Origin: Davidsoniella eucalypti
Lineage: Eukaryota > Ascomycota > Sordariomycetes > Microascales > Ceratocystidaceae
NCBI GenBank assembly: GCA_004009845.1
Contig: RMBW01000062.1
Span: forward strand, 124,001-188,000
DNA: 64,000 bases
Direction of reading: 5' to 3'
Below the pieces are notes generated by a model, which worked only from the letters and a program-made list of their open reading frames with translations, did not search any database and had not been told where the DNA came from. The position numbers were made by a program, and so were the translations under genes. The number at the start of each line of letters is the position of its first letter. Within the stretch, counting starts at the first letter, position 1. This document shows, one piece after another, positions 12,998 to 23,142 of this stretch.

Positions 12998-13523
12998 TGG
13001 AGCTCTGACCCCTGCATATGTGGTGGCATAACAGTATGCGATTGTAACGACGTCGATTGACTGGAAGATCGCGAAAGGTAGCTTCACAAGATTTGACTTG
13101 ACGATGGAGTAAGATATCGTAGGTAAAGTAAAGCATATGTAATTTTATGTAGGGATAACGATTTCGACCTTCTATCCCCCCTTTTCAGGTGATTCCAGCC
13201 TTGTTAGTAACCGAATTAACTCTTGATGGCTTGCTAGCTACCATAATAAATACAATACAGTGTGTATAAAATACAGCTACTACTTATAGATAGCGCACTA
13301 CAAGGATACGATAACGCCAGATCCAACAGTACGAGCTCCTTCCTCATTTGCCAATGCCATTGTGATGTATACCACCTACCTTCTGATAATCGATTTTCAC
13401 AGCAGAAAGAAAATCTCACAGCCTTGTTCATCTTGATCTTATTCACAGTTATTCATATACTATATTATCAATTAGACCATCGATCGGGATCTTGGTTAGC
13501 ATATCGATCACACTGAACGAACC

Positions 13524-16519
13524 ATGGCCGACGAAAAGCGCGAAGACGGCCTTTACAGCAATGACCTCGAGCGCCATCAAAAGAAGCGCCGCCGCCATCA
13601 CCATCATAGCCATGCCAGTGGCTTCATGAAGCCGTACCGAATGCGTCGATCGCGCATGTTGCGCATGGTCGGCATTACCTGTGTTGGCTTCATCGCATAT
13701 GCTCAATACAGCCAAATGTACCACTCGCCGGCCTCCCCCACCGTACCGTCCACGGCCGTAGCGCCGTTATCGCTCGAGAAGCTATCTGCGGACCTGGCAA
13801 AGTGTTCCCAGCTTAAAGCTGTGCCGACAAACCCGGCCGGTCTGGGCCGCGACAAGAACGCGCGGTACGTCGATGGCCATAAGCCAACGTTGATTAAAAA
13901 CGCTAAGATCTGGACGGGTGAGCCGGCTGAGGGCACAACGCCCGAGGCTGCGCGAAACGGCACTGGCTTCGACTGGATCGAGGCTGATGTCTTTGTGCAG
14001 TATGGCTTGATCCAGCAGGTCGCACCTGGAATATCTCTTAGTAGCCTGCCCCATGACATTGAAGTTTTCGATGCTAATGGCCGCCCATTGACGGCGGGCA
14101 TCATCGACATGCACTCACACGGCGGCGTGGATGGACTCCCCAGCCTATGGGGAAGCGATGACACCAATGAGATGTCAGCTGATATCACGCCCCAGATGCG
14201 TTCTATTGATAGCTTCAACCCGTTGGACCCGCAGCTGCAGGTCATTAAGTCCGGCGGCGTGACCACTAGTCTGGTTCTGCCAGGCTCCGGCAACAACATG
14301 GGCGGCGAGGCTTTTGTGTTCAAGCACGCTATCGGCAAGGATGATGGTCGCCCTGAGCTTTCTGCCCGTGACATGCTGGCTGACCCCGATCAGAACTGGC
14401 GCTACATGAAGATGGCTTGTGGCGAGAACGCCAAGCGTGTCTATGGCCGTGGTCGCACACAGTCTCCGTGGAGTCGTATGGGCGAGTCTTGGGAATTCCG
14501 CCATGCTTTTGAGCAAGCTGCCGATTTGAATCGCCGACAGGATGATTGGTGTGCGGCTGCCGAGGCGAATGGCGTCGATAGCATGTCTGAGTACCTGCCG
14601 TGGGATCTCAAGTGGGAAAGCCTCGGTGCGGCGTTGCGTGGCAAGGTGCATGTGAACACACACTGCTATACTGTTCCTGATCTCGAGGCGTTTGTCGACC
14701 ACACGCAGGAGTTTAAGTTTGCTATCCGTGCCTTCCATCATGCACACTCGACGTTCTTAGTGCCCGAGGTAAGTTTTACAACATGAGATACACAAATCTG
14801 CTATTTAACCTTGATACCCGGTGTTACATCATATATACTAACAATGCTGTGTAGATCCTGAAGCGTGCCTGGGGTCCTGAACCTCCTGCTTCAGCTATAT
14901 TTGCTGAGAATATGTACTACAAGCACGAAGCCTACGTAGCCAGTGAATTCGCTGGAAAGCGTCTCTATGAAAACGGCCTGACGCCCATCTACGTCAGTGA
15001 TAACCCGGTCTTGAACGCTCAACATGTGCTATTCGAGGCCGCCAAAGGCTACAAGTACGGCCTGCCGTACCATGCAGCGCTGGCAGCCATGACAACTGCG
15101 CCAGCCCACTATCTTGGGTTTGATGAACGCCTTGGCAAGATCAAGCCGGGTTTCGATGCTGATATTGTAGTTTGGGATAGCGATCCGCTGTCGGCTGGTG
15201 CTGCGCCGATCCAGGTCTGGATCGATGGTGACGCCCAGTTCAAGGATCCCGTTTTGCTGGAAAAAGAAAACTATGAGCCAGCCAAGCAAGATGTCAAACT
15301 GTTGGCCGATGTTGATGAGCCAGTAGCGCTTGGTGATGTCGTCTTCAATGGTGTCTCGACTGTGCTTCTATCTGGCACAGAACCAAAGACTGCGGCTGCT
15401 GGTGAGACCTTTACTGTCATCGTGTCTAATGGAAGGATTACGTGTGTTGGTACTTGTGCAGCCGAAGCAGCCGCCGCCACCAAAGCTCGCATCGTCACTC
15501 TAGAGAACGGTTATCTGACCAACGCGTTCACTGCTATTGGCGGTGCTCTCGGCCTGGAGGAAATCACCTCGGAGGGCTCTACATCTAACGGTAGAAGCAA
15601 CGAGTTTAGCCGTGCTGTCGATGGACTTTTGTTGAACACGAAGAAACTCCATGAGGCCGTAAAGTATGGTGTCACCAAAGCCATTAGTGCGCCTTCTCGC
15701 TTCGGCGCCTCGGTAGGCTTCAAAACGGGTGCTTTCAGCGTGCTTAAGCCAGGCGCAGTATGGGCCGACGGCGCTGCCTTGCATTACCCCCTGGATGAAA
15801 GCGTCAAGGGCATCTCATCGACCGGTTCATTATCAGTTGGTATTGCTCGTTTACGTTCAAAGCTCCTCAAAGCCGTTGCTACTTCTTCTGAAACTAAAAC
15901 TGCTGCTACCGTTTCTGCCGATGAATTCTCCGAGGAAGCTTTCTTAGCCAAGGTCGTCGCTGGTGAAACTGCCCTCGTCCTGTCCATCCAAAGCGCCGAT
16001 ATCATCGCTTCCGCGCTATCCCTCAAGAAAACAATCGACGACGCACTGCCTGCGGGAATTAAGTTGCGTCTGGCTATCCTAGGCGGTGCCGAAGCACATC
16101 TCGTGGCCGATGAGTTGGCAGCTGCCGATGTCGGCGTCATTCTATCGCCTATTCAGTCCTTTGGTGTCGGATGGGAGGAACGCCGTGCCCTCACTGGTGC
16201 TCCGCTGACCAATGGAACGGCTGTGGATCGCCTAGTCGCCGCTGGCGTCACTACGGCGTTTGGTCTGTACGAAGATTGGGAGTTCCGTGTCTTGTCCGTC
16301 ATGGCGGGTGTGGCGCATAACAACGGAAAGGCTGCGGGAATTTCAGAGTCTAAGGCGCTAGACTTGGTGTCGACTAATGTGTACAAGGTTCTCGGACTAC
16401 CGGTGCCTGAGTCTTTGAATGAAGGCCATTTTGTTGTTTCTGAAGGTAGTCCGCTACAGATTGCCTCACGTATCAAGGCTGTTGGCCAGGGTGATGATGA
16501 TGTATTGGTGTTTGTCTAG
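13524..16519 (+). CDS. Membrane-anchored amidohydrolase (annotated in fungi as carbohydrate esterase family 9-like)
   Basis: Exons are 13524-14768 and 14855-16519, 969 residues; the intron has GTAAGT, a perfect TACTAAC branch site and TAG. The N-terminus is basic and His-rich (RRHHHHSHASG). One hydrophobic segment follows (residues 45-63, MLRMVGITCVGFIAYAQY), suggesting a type II anchor with the enzyme outside the cytosol. The first amidohydrolase unit (about 120-600) has the metal-binding DMHSHGG motif (His197, His199), a later HVNTHCY site and AFHHAHS. It closes with KPGFDADIVVWDSDPL, the usual end of the fold in imidazolonepropionase and N-acetylglucosamine-6-phosphate deacetylase relatives. 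The second half (about 630-969) repeats the same plan but lacks the histidines (see findings). Substrate unknown; the CE9 label reflects family annotation only. The start is supported by GAACCATGG. Confidence 0.88.
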
Positions 16520-16700
16520 ATCTTAGTATCATCTGTGATCATAGGTAGAGATGTAGATATCACAAATAGTGTATGACTAATCTGAATTATTCATTCCACT
16601 ATTGTTCGAGTTGCAGATTGATAAAGATAAATTGATAAGATGAAAACTATCTCTTGATGTATGTACAGAGTTCACAACATCCCAAAATGAACAAACATCT

Positions 16701-18015
16701 TTAGTTGAGCGGAGTCTCACACTCTAGCATGGAAAGCGTAAAGTTGAAGCTACGTGCTAGTACCTTCATGTCTAGGCGGTAAGCTGGACGCGGGGGGATG
16801 GCCGGCGGGACTTGCATGATTTCCTCCCAGGGAAGATCCATATATCGGTTCTGGTAGTGGTACCCGCGCATAGAGTCCATGTTCGAATTTTTAGTAGCCC
16901 GAGCAAACGACTGATGGACACACGTGGGACGTCCATTTGCAAGAGTCCAGAGCTCGACAGACAAATCGGTGGCCATGAGAGTCGGGAACCAGTATGGCTT
17001 GGCCAACAACACGTACTGGGTCGACGTGTGTTTCAGCCACATGCGCGCCCGCTCGTGGAGACCGAAGGTCCCTGCGAAGCCGACGTGACCGCCAAATGCG
17101 ACTTCGCAGATGAGCCGTGGCAACGATGGTTGTATTCCGTGGGCGAGATACGAATCACAGAACGCATGGCCAACCACATCTCCACAGACGTTTCCCTCCG
17201 AGTCCCTAGAGTGATATAGAGGCAGTCGGGTTCGGGACCGAACAAACGTCGGTAGGTTGTAGCAGGGCAACTTCATGAGCTTGGTGTACCACTGCTTGAC
17301 TGAGAGCGCAAGGGTCGTGTGTAGATAGCCTACCTTCATGAAGTGAACGCGTCTGTCGCCTCCGTACATTTGCATAGTCGTCTGGAATATATGGAGTTGG
17401 CTAGTATAGAGAGTCAACGAGCCATAGGTGTCCATGACCTCGGAGATATCCTCCGTAGGTGCATCGATGAAGCCCCAAGTCCTATCTTCAAGTGCAGCCT
17501 GGTAGCGTTTCGGACAGACACGGCCCTCGTGGTCGAGTAGCCACCTGGCTTCTTCACAGAAGACTCGTTCCAACTCGTCAAAGCCTCGATAGACTATACA
17601 TGGCTTGTCCACAACTATCAATATGAATGTTAGTAAATAAACAAAGAGAAAGCATATGTACTGAATACTAACCCTCGTGATCACCAAGCAATGGACCAAG
17701 TGGGCATCCATCAGGGAACACGGCAGGGGGCTTTCCATCGCCGACATCGAAGCTATCATCCGGCACCGAGGCGTACATCGACTCGTCGTGTATCAGGATA
17801 TCCTCTTCTCCTTCATCGTCGGGGGTGTAGAAGACACTGTCAGAGTTTTCGGAGCCAACCTAAGGCTCTTCTACTACTGGAGCGTTTTGTGAGGGGGTCT
17901 TGGGAGACGAGCCTCCGGCCCATCGACGATGGCTAGCATTGCTAGGAGTCTGGTGGAGGTTGCGAGAGATGCCTAGCGAGCTAGATGGGTTGGGGTTGAC
18001 ATATGAATTACTCAT
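16701..18015 (-). CDS. Unknown fungal protein with an in-frame TAG; possible nuclease-like fold
   Basis: Exons are 18015-17673 and 17614-16701 (GTTAGT...TTTACTAACATT...ATAG), 418 codons. Codon 52 (17862-17860) is TAG, but the frame continues with coding-like acidic sequence (SENSDSVFYTPDDEGEED) straight into exon 2. Either the gene is inactivated, the stop is read through, the base is an error, or translation starts at ATG 17778. I do not recognise the protein with confidence. The segment PRLICEVAFGGHVGFAG followed by LHERARMWL and YVLLAKPYW resembles the core of PD-(D/E)XK-type fungal proteins, in which a conserved acid sits in a beta-strand before a WL helix. This is a weak inference. A TATA box lies 85-92 bp upstream of the ATG, so the locus has a promoter-like start. 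Confidence 0.6.
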
Positions 18016-18099
18016 TGTTTCAACTGTAGTCCAAATAAAGAGAAGTTCATAAAGAACAAAGAAATGAAAACAAAGGAAGTGAAGTAGGATAACGATTTG

Positions 18100-18107
18100 T
18101 TTATATA
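18100..18107 (-). promoter_or_regulatory. TATA box of the gene starting at 18015
   Basis: TATATAAA on the minus strand, 85-92 bp upstream of the ATG at 18015. Position and sequence suit a core promoter element. Confidence 0.5.
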
Positions 18108-18319
18108 GTCTTTAGAGTGGAGACCTGCCTAGACGCAAATTGGATAGTTACTACATCCATTACTGCCTTTCACTCTACTGCTTCGAGGTAAACAATAACA
18201 GAAGATAACATAAAACAAAACAGTCACATTGGGAATTATATTCAGGGTCGAGTTGTTTATTTGTTGTGTATTAGTATCTTGGCACCTACCGACTTTCTCA
18301 GTCATCGAGGTTTGTCATG

Positions 18320-20072
18320 TCAACAACGGAGCTCAACCCCGTCACGACTCACTGTGAGATATTTGACACCCTTGTACGGTTTGACGTTTTCACCCAAGCC
18401 TTTAGAGCGTTTTTGGTCTAAGATAATGCTCTCTACCTTAAGGCCACTTGCTAGCCATCCCTTGATTGAAAAACTGGCCATGGCGGAACTGGGCATGAGT
18501 ATCTTGTTCTGAGCCACCTTTTGCATATCTCTTTCATCTGAGGCACCAGCCCCCGAAGCTGCTGAAAGCTCAGCCTTGGCGGCAGCTCCGCGCTGGTACG
18601 GTGCGTCAAAGTCGTAGAGTCCATTAGTTGATGCGGCATCATCGTCCTCGTCATGGATGGCATGGCCCTGTACAGTGCAACGCAGCCCGAAATACCCTGC
18701 GCCATTGAGCTCCTTACTTGGAATCTTCCATTCTAGTACTCTGTCTGCGGCATTGAATGCAGCATCACCTCGACTAGGCCGAATCTCAAGTAGATTTTTG
18801 ACTTCGTCTGAAAAGGGAATACGCACAGAGAGATCTTCTAGAACGGTGGGGGCAGGTGACGATGAGGCATTTCGTCCGCCCGGGCGAGATAATGACAAAG
18901 AGCCACTGCTACTGGGGATGAATGTTTTGTTGACTGATACTCGTACTTCAAACTCGGAGCCCATCCGCCCCAGCCCAGTTTTGATCTCAATATCGACTGG
19001 GAGTTTGAGGTTATTTGAGGATATGCTTGTACTCTTGGAACTACTGAACGGAAGCATGTCCACCTCATAGCTAGCTAGAATGAACCGGCCATCGGGTGGA
19101 ATGAAGCTGAGCTCGCCGGGCCGTTCTTTCCAGCGCTGTAGACGCACGCAAGGGTGGAAAACAGGCAGTTCCATGATGTTTGCAATATTGTGTTTACCCG
19201 ATGGACTGGTCATAGCGAGCAATACATCAGGGACACCAGACACTTTGGAGGTAAAGGCAATCGTGCCGTGAGAAAAGGCAGCAAGAGGCCGACCTGAAGG
19301 CGCAAGAGTGACAGAGAGCGATTCGACAACGTCGCAGTACATTTCGTTTGACGTATGGCGCACGTTTGCTCGACGCCAGGGCAACGCCGGTGTGTTTGTA
19401 GGCACAAGCGGAGACGGATTCAGGCGGGAAAACGGAGAGGCAAAGGAGGGATTTCTATGAGCAATCTGGTCAGCACGTGTTTTTTTCTCTATCTTTTTCT
19501 TCGCACATAACATCGTCATCGCCATAAAGACTAGGGTCTACCATACGTGGGGAGCGTTATGCTGCCAAGAAGCTTGTCCATCCAGCCCTCGACCTCCACC
19601 AAGTCGCGAAGAGCATTGGGCTCTGTGGTATTGACGGTGCCGGCATCGCACATTTCATTGAGTAGCTGCGCAACTATCTCGTAGTTCTGCTCCAGCTTGA
19701 CCGATAGCAGTGGCGCGCCAATGAACTCTTCCAGGGCGTCGACGATGCGGTGGATAAACTCGAGGACAACAAGCGGCTCGATCTCCTCCGAGGCTGTCGC
19801 CATGAACAAGAGGTTGTCATGACGTAGACTGAATAGGAGCGTTGGTGGGTTCGTACTCGGAAGGTATATCAAATTGGGCCGCGGTGTCGCGTGGGCTAGA
19901 TAGAGCGGCAGAAGCGTCGTCGCTGATGGTGGGCGGCCGCCGTAGACATGTGATAGGACTGGGTTGCTATAAGTGAGGCAGAGGTTAGTGGGATGATAGA
20001 CAGTGGTATTTGACAGGCGAAGACTTGCTTTCTCTCATCAAACACATGCACAGACTCGATGATGCCGTTCAT
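18320..20072 (-). CDS. apm3: AP-3 complex subunit mu
   Basis: Medium chain of the AP-3 adaptor, which sorts cargo from the Golgi to the vacuole and binds tyrosine-based signals. Exons are 20072-20029, 19966-19547 and 19454-18320, 532 residues. The first 145 residues form the longin-like domain (MNGIIESVHVFDE, then NPVLSHVYGGRP and a family-typical EPLVVLEFIHRIVDALEEF). Residues about 175-532 form the mu homology domain, which opens with NEMYCDVVESLSVTLAPSG. Intron 1 has a GC donor (GCAAGT) with a CTAAC branch and ATAG; only this junction gives the expected DERNNPVLSHVYGG. Intron 2 is GT-AG. The gene is divergent from the small gene at 20461 and shares a 388-bp promoter region with it. Confidence 0.93.
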
Positions 20073-20460
20073 GGTGGCTATTATATGCAGTGGCCTGTGA
20101 ATATGGGCATGAATTAAGATGGAAGCTTGCTTGTTGTATAAGAGAGCAACAAATTGCTTCAGTAAGCCAACAACTGGCGATTAGCGTGTGATTGTGCTAT
20201 CAGTTAAGTTGCGCAGTAAATCCAAGCTTCCGCCTTCCGCAGTATAGGCGACAAGACCACTGTAAATGCCACTACAGCTTAGCAATTATTAGGGGAGCCT
20301 TGCGTTGGCGGGGTCCTATAGACATGCAGCCAATCAGCATCCGCTTGTCTTTTTCATACTGAAGCCTTGCAAGGAGCGAAAGCTGGAAAATATTCCCATA
20401 TTCCCATAACCACACATTCGAATTCTATCTTCCTTTGCGCTCTACGTTCAATTCTGAATC
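20073..20460. promoter_or_regulatory. Bidirectional promoter between apm3 and the DMAC1-like gene
   Basis: 388 bp between two divergent start codons. It contains a CCAAT box (GCCAATCAGC near 20331), the target of the fungal HAP/CBC complex, which often controls mitochondrial genes. No further gene fits. Function is inferred from position and motif only. Confidence 0.5.
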
Positions 20461-20795
20461 ATGAGTAGTCGAGACACGTCAGTCAATCAACTTGGCGAGC
20501 CGAGCAAGCTGAGCCAGGTAGAAGAGGATTGCATGCCATGCAAACTCATCGGTGCGTCTTCCCAAAGCCAAGCTCGTGCTATCAATAAAATCATGCTGAC
20601 TAGCCGTTAAAAGGAAGCGGTGCTTTTCTGACTCTGTCGGGAATCAACTACTTTACCGGCATGAACCAGCTCGAGAAACGCCAGGCCGAGATTCTTCGCA
20701 GCGGCTCAATGTTCGGCATGCGCAGTCGCCGTGCCGGCATTGCAGGCCTCTCATTCGGACTTGCATATCTCGGCCTCTATCGCCTATTCATGTAA
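20461..20795 (+). CDS. Small DUF4536 / DMAC1-like mitochondrial membrane protein
   Basis: Exons are 20461-20551 and 20614-20795 with a 62-nt GT-AG intron, 90 residues. It carries the family signature D-C-x-x-C-K-x-x-G-x-x-x-F (EDCMPCKLIGSGAFLTLSG) followed by a TM-like segment and a second one at the C-terminus (GIAGLSFGLAYLGLYRLF). DMAC1 in animals helps assemble the distal membrane arm of respiratory complex I; fungal members of this short family are mostly uncharacterised. Length fits. The start is the first ATG and the splice junction restores Ile-Gly-Ser. Role in complex I assembly here is by analogy only. Confidence 0.8.
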
Positions 20796-21198
20796 AGAAA
20801 TGCTTGATTTAAACAATATAGGCTAGTTCCTGTGCATATATAACTCATATTGTACAAATATCCTGCATTTTCATCGTTCGGTCTTCTCTTTATTTACTCA
20901 TAGACTGCTATAAAAGCTCGTCACCGGTTTTGGATATTTTTTTTCTTGCGCCAGCTCTATTTGCTAATGCTGCAACTTTTAAGTGGGGTCATGCAGACTT
21001 TCACAAGCAAGCTTCAATGAATTATTCTCGACGTTCGTTCTTGGCTCTGATCATCATATTTGCCCCTTCTCACTTCATAATCATCTTGTTTCATCATCAT
21101 ACAGGCTTTAACTTGCATGTAAAACTCTACAACTCACAGTCTGCTACCGTAAAACTACCATAATCGACTTCAGCCCGCTCTTCTATAGCATTTATAGC
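20796..21198. other. Intergenic between the DMAC1-like gene and rrp4
   Basis: 403 bp, AT-rich. It should contain the 3' end of the small gene and the rrp4 promoter. No gene or RNA recognised; the 77-codon open frame at 20930 has no homology I can see. Confidence 0.5.
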
Positions 21199-22300
21199 AT
21201 GGCTATCACCATTATCAAGCCCCAACCGGCGGGCAGTAAGCCCAAGCCAGTCGCAGTATCGCGCGCTGATCAAGGATATGATTCTGATTCAGATGCTGGT
21301 GCGGATAGAGAAGGCGATATCGCCATGAACGAGGATCAGGATGAAGAAGAAAATGAGAACCACATCGTCACTCCCGGCCATGTCATCACAGATGATACAC
21401 AGTTCATGAGGTAGGCTAAGTCAGCCCTTACACCTCAATATCAAATACTAACTTGAGTTCTACAGAGGTCACGGCACCTACATATTGCCAGGTTCAACAG
21501 ACATTATCTCATCAGTAGCAGGTACCGTCCAACGTACAAACAAGCTGCTTTCAGTACGGCCCCTACGAGCTCGGTACACGCCCGAGATTGGTGATCTTGT
21601 AGTTGGTCGCATTGTCGAAGTTCAGGCAAAACGCTGGCGCGTAGATGTCGGCTCCTCACAATTAGCAATTCTACAAATCAGCGCTATCAACTTACCAGGC
21701 GGTATTCTGCGCAAGCGTACCGAGACAGACGAGCTACAAATCCGCTCCTTCTTCGCTGAGGGGGATCTGCTCGTTGCTGAGGTCCAGATGCTACATCAAG
21801 ACGGCGCAGCCTCTCTACATACCCGCTCGCTCAAGTATGGCAAGCTCCGCAACGGTGTGTTCTTGTCATTGACTGGAGTCGGTGGTGGCGGTGGCGTCGT
21901 CCGCTCCAAGCGACAGGTGTGGACAATGAATACGGAAAACGGCGGTGGTCGCATACATATCACCCTAGGTGTGAATGGATACATCTGGATCAGCAAGCAT
22001 AGCGATTCTAGCTCTGACCCCACGGCAGCCGACGAGACGGGCTTCAACCGCAATGAGGAGACAAATCAGACCGTCTACTCAAGTCAAAACGACCATATCG
22101 ATGTTGCGACCATGCGTGAAATCACCCGTCTACGTGTTGTTGTCTTGGCTTTGGTTGAGAACGGTCTCAAGGTTGACGAGGTTTCAGTCACGCGGGGCTA
22201 TGAAATTGCTGTTGAGATGGGCCGTGAGGTAGATGACGACGATATTTACATGGGTGGCGAGCGTGGAAAGCGTCTTGCACAGGCTCTTCTTGAAAAATAA
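21199..22300 (+). CDS. rrp4: Exosome complex subunit Rrp4
   Basis: Cap subunit of the RNA exosome, which holds RNA at the entry of the 3'-5' exonuclease barrel in nucleus and cytoplasm. Exons are 21199-21410 and 21466-22300, 348 residues, close to the yeast protein. An acidic N-terminal tail (SDSDAGADREGD) is followed by the N-terminal domain (VTPGHVITDDTQFMRGHGTY). Next comes the S1 RNA-binding domain (about 105-180, IGDLVVGRIVEVQAKRWRV, then AILQISAINLPGG) and a KH-type domain in the second half (HITLGVNGYIWISK). The 55-nt intron splits the Arg of FMRGHGTY. The conserved RSLKYGKLRNG stretch lies between the RNA-binding domains. No anomalies. Confidence 0.95.
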
Positions 22301-23142
22301 ATAGACACAAATGGAACCTTTTGGGTTGTCACCAACTTGGTTAGTTCATAACAATACATAATACGACGAACAAATGCTAGAAAATGAAAATTATTGTCTT
22401 GTGATGAGTGGTGTATTGGTCAGTGTGTTTGATACAGATTTCAATGACAGATGCACTCAAAGAATAGGGTTATTGACAAACCCTGGGCGACAGCCGATCG
22501 GCTATCGTTTGTGAAGCTAGAGACTTTTACCCAAGAGCGCCTTGGTGATTTGGCTATCGAGCACATGCCTCGGCAAGATGATTTCCTTATAGTTAGTTAA
22601 AGTTGGTTCAAGTTGATGATACTATACGCTCTGAATTACAGCAAGAGACACATGCTTTTAGTTATACAGAACCGCCTATCATCTACGACTATAGAACGCT
22701 CTGAATCGGCCCCCAGAGTTTATCCACTCATTCACTGACAGCACTTTGACGTGGCATTGTAAGTCGGATTCGGAGAGACAGATTGCCCGCCTGTCAAACG
22801 CTAAAGGTCAAAGAAACATCGTTGTTTTTGGAGAGCTTTGGCCTTTGGCCTATTTGAAGCTGAATTTGTAGTAGTAGAGGCGGATTTCAGCTAGCCGACT
22901 CTTCCATATCGCAGTTGCAGTTGTATTTGCATATCTGTAGAGGCAAAAGCAAGCAATCTAAGCAAACACAAAAGTTCCACAGGACACTTTCGGGATTTTC
23001 CCCTCGATTCCGTCTTTTCGTTTCTTCTTATTTACATCTCAATCAGATCCCACAATATCAGAAAATATAAAACCTCGCATCTCTATTTTGATCTGCCATC
23101 CACCGCTTAGTAAGCATAGCTTCTATCTACTTGCCGCCCACC
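22301..23142. other. Intergenic between rrp4 and hfd1
   Basis: 842 bp holding the rrp4 3' end and the hfd1 promoter and leader. Pyrimidine-rich from about 23000 to the ATG. No gene seen. Confidence 0.5.

Larger units (their letters stand above)
10255..13523. other. Gene-free 3.3 kb between divergent mct1 and the amidohydrolase
   Basis: No supported gene. Near mct1 there is a TATA-like run at about 10573. Open frames at 10925-11306 and 11951-12235 have no recognisable domain and no coding signature. The part from 12250 to 13240 differs in texture, with many short inverted and direct repeats; it could be an old mobile-element remnant, but no reverse transcriptase, transposase or clean terminal repeat is visible. 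The last few hundred bases are presumably the promoter of the gene at 13524. Confidence 0.5.

Noticed and set aside
13703..14747. Minus-strand open frames of 110-223 codons
   Set aside because: Antisense shadows of the GC-richer amidohydrolase coding sequence.
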